Of a stretch of 6,562 nucleotides of DNA, positions 6,228 to 6,562 are shown one piece after another. Location of the stretch: the NCBI GenBank assembly GCA_023401045.1, contig JAEXEM010000037.1:1-6562 (forward strand), given 5' to 3'. Below the pieces are notes generated by a model. That model ran no database searches, was not told where the DNA came from, and worked only from the letters and a program-made list of their open reading frames with translations. Source of the stretch: Actinomycetes bacterium (GTDB taxonomy: Bacteria > Actinomycetota > Actinomycetes > Actinomycetales > Cellulomonadaceae). A program made the position numbers and the translations under genes. Every line of letters starts with the position of its first letter. The stretch's first letter is position 1.

Positions 6228-6233
6228 CCCGCC

Positions 6234-6562
6234 GTGCGGCCAGGTGTGCAGGTGCGTCGTGCGACGCCGTCCGACCTGGAGGACCTCGTCGACCTCTGCC
6301 TGCAGGCGCGGGCGGAGGCCGCCGTCGGGAGGCAGCTCTGCTCCGACGACCGTGAGCGCCTGCGGCGCCAGCTCTCGGTGCTCGCCTCGATGGACGACGG
6401 CGCCGTCCTCGTGGGGACGTGCGACGGGCGCACCGCCGGGCTCGCGCTGTGCCGCGTGCTCGGCCCCGGGCCGCTGACGGACACCCCGGTGCTCGCGCTC
6501 GACGCCGTGTACGTGCGCCCGCAGTCCCGCCGCCGCGGGCTCGGGCACGCCATCATGCAGGC
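6234..6562 (+). CDS. GNAT-family N-acetyltransferase, 5' part only
   Basis: The first 109 codons of a GNAT-fold acetyltransferase are present; the gene runs off the window end. Such enzymes transfer acetyl from acetyl-CoA to an amine of a small molecule or protein in the cytoplasm. After a short lead, VRRATPSDLEDLVDLCLQAR (7-26) is the usual first strand and helix of the fold. A central strand pair follows (GAVLVGTCDGRTAGLALCRV, 56-75), then LDAVYVRPQSRRRGLG (89-104), the acetyl-CoA pyrophosphate-binding motif A with Arg99-x-x-Gly102-x-Gly104. The GTG start follows GGGAGG by six bases and gives an N-terminus of normal GNAT length. It is divergent from the liv operon with no evident functional link. 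The acceptor substrate cannot be predicted, and a second GNAT domain downstream cannot be excluded. Confidence 0.85.
   Translation, partial: MRPGVQVRRATPSDLEDLVDLCLQARAEAAVGRQLCSDDRERLRRQLSVLASMDDGAVLVGTCDGRTAGLALCRVLGPGPLTDTPVLALDAVYVRPQSRRRGLGHAIMQ

Larger units (their letters stand above)
5902..6233. other. Divergent intergenic region between the liv operon and the acetyltransferase gene
   Basis: These 332 bases hold no gene I can support. From the livH side they contain its ribosome binding site, a GC-rich leader with a small hairpin (GGCGGG at 5960-5965 pairing with CCCGCC at 5972-5977), a candidate livH promoter (5987-6014), two copies of CCAGTTCGCG, the palindrome ATCCGGAT (6041-6048), a 10-bp inverted repeat (6081-6119), and a weak candidate promoter and a ribosome binding site for the acetyltransferase. 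The stretch 5985-6020 is the most AT-rich part, as expected of a promoter. Confidence 0.7.

Noticed and set aside
6157..6477. Plus-strand frame starting ATG at 6157
   Set aside because: It is in a different frame from the GNAT motifs, is Arg/Pro/Ser-rich and has no clear ribosome binding site.
6132..6556. Minus-strand open frames opposite the acetyltransferase gene
   Set aside because: They are antisense to a recognisable GNAT domain and have no motif of their own.

Overview
This is a very GC-rich window whose codons mostly end in G or C, with GTG starts beside strong GGAGG-type ribosome binding sites. That composition, the protein style (Ala/Asp/Glu-rich tails, actinobacterial-type lipoprotein leader) and a hairpin terminator without a T-run suggest an actinomycete, probably a member of Micrococcales such as a Cellulomonas/Promicromonospora relative. 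The lineage is inference from composition and protein flavour only; there is no rRNA or marker gene here.

The window is a nearly complete hydrophobic amino acid (HAAT/Liv-type) ABC uptake locus. On the plus strand, 164-1453 encodes the lipid-anchored substrate-binding protein, behind a 163-base upstream region that carries a perfect tandem 10-bp repeat. A 17-bp GC hairpin at 1484-1521 closes this unit. Facing it on the minus strand is a four-gene operon read from 5901 down to 1693: livH (permease), livM (permease), livG (ATPase) and livF (ATPase). The genes are separated by 18 bases (livH-livM) or overlap by 11 bases (livM-livG) and 4 bases (livG-livF), so they are very likely co-transcribed and translationally coupled. 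The binding protein would capture solute outside the membrane, LivH/LivM form the channel, and LivG/LivF hydrolyse ATP. The exact substrate (branched-chain amino acids, other amino acids, amides or urea-like solutes) cannot be read from sequence alone.

The most unusual element is LivH. It is about 480 residues rather than the roughly 290-300 of a classical LivH, because it starts with a secretion signal, an exported beta-sandwich-like domain and a low-complexity linker before the permease.

From 5902 to 6233 lies a divergent intergenic region with a candidate minus-strand promoter, a pair of 10-bp direct repeats, an 8-bp palindrome and a 10-bp inverted repeat. From 6234 to the window end a GNAT-family N-acetyltransferase gene starts on the plus strand and is cut off at the acetyl-CoA-binding motif.

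I see no mobile element, CRISPR array, RNA gene or defence system. Apart from the LivH architecture and a few candidate regulatory repeats, this is an ordinary transporter locus.
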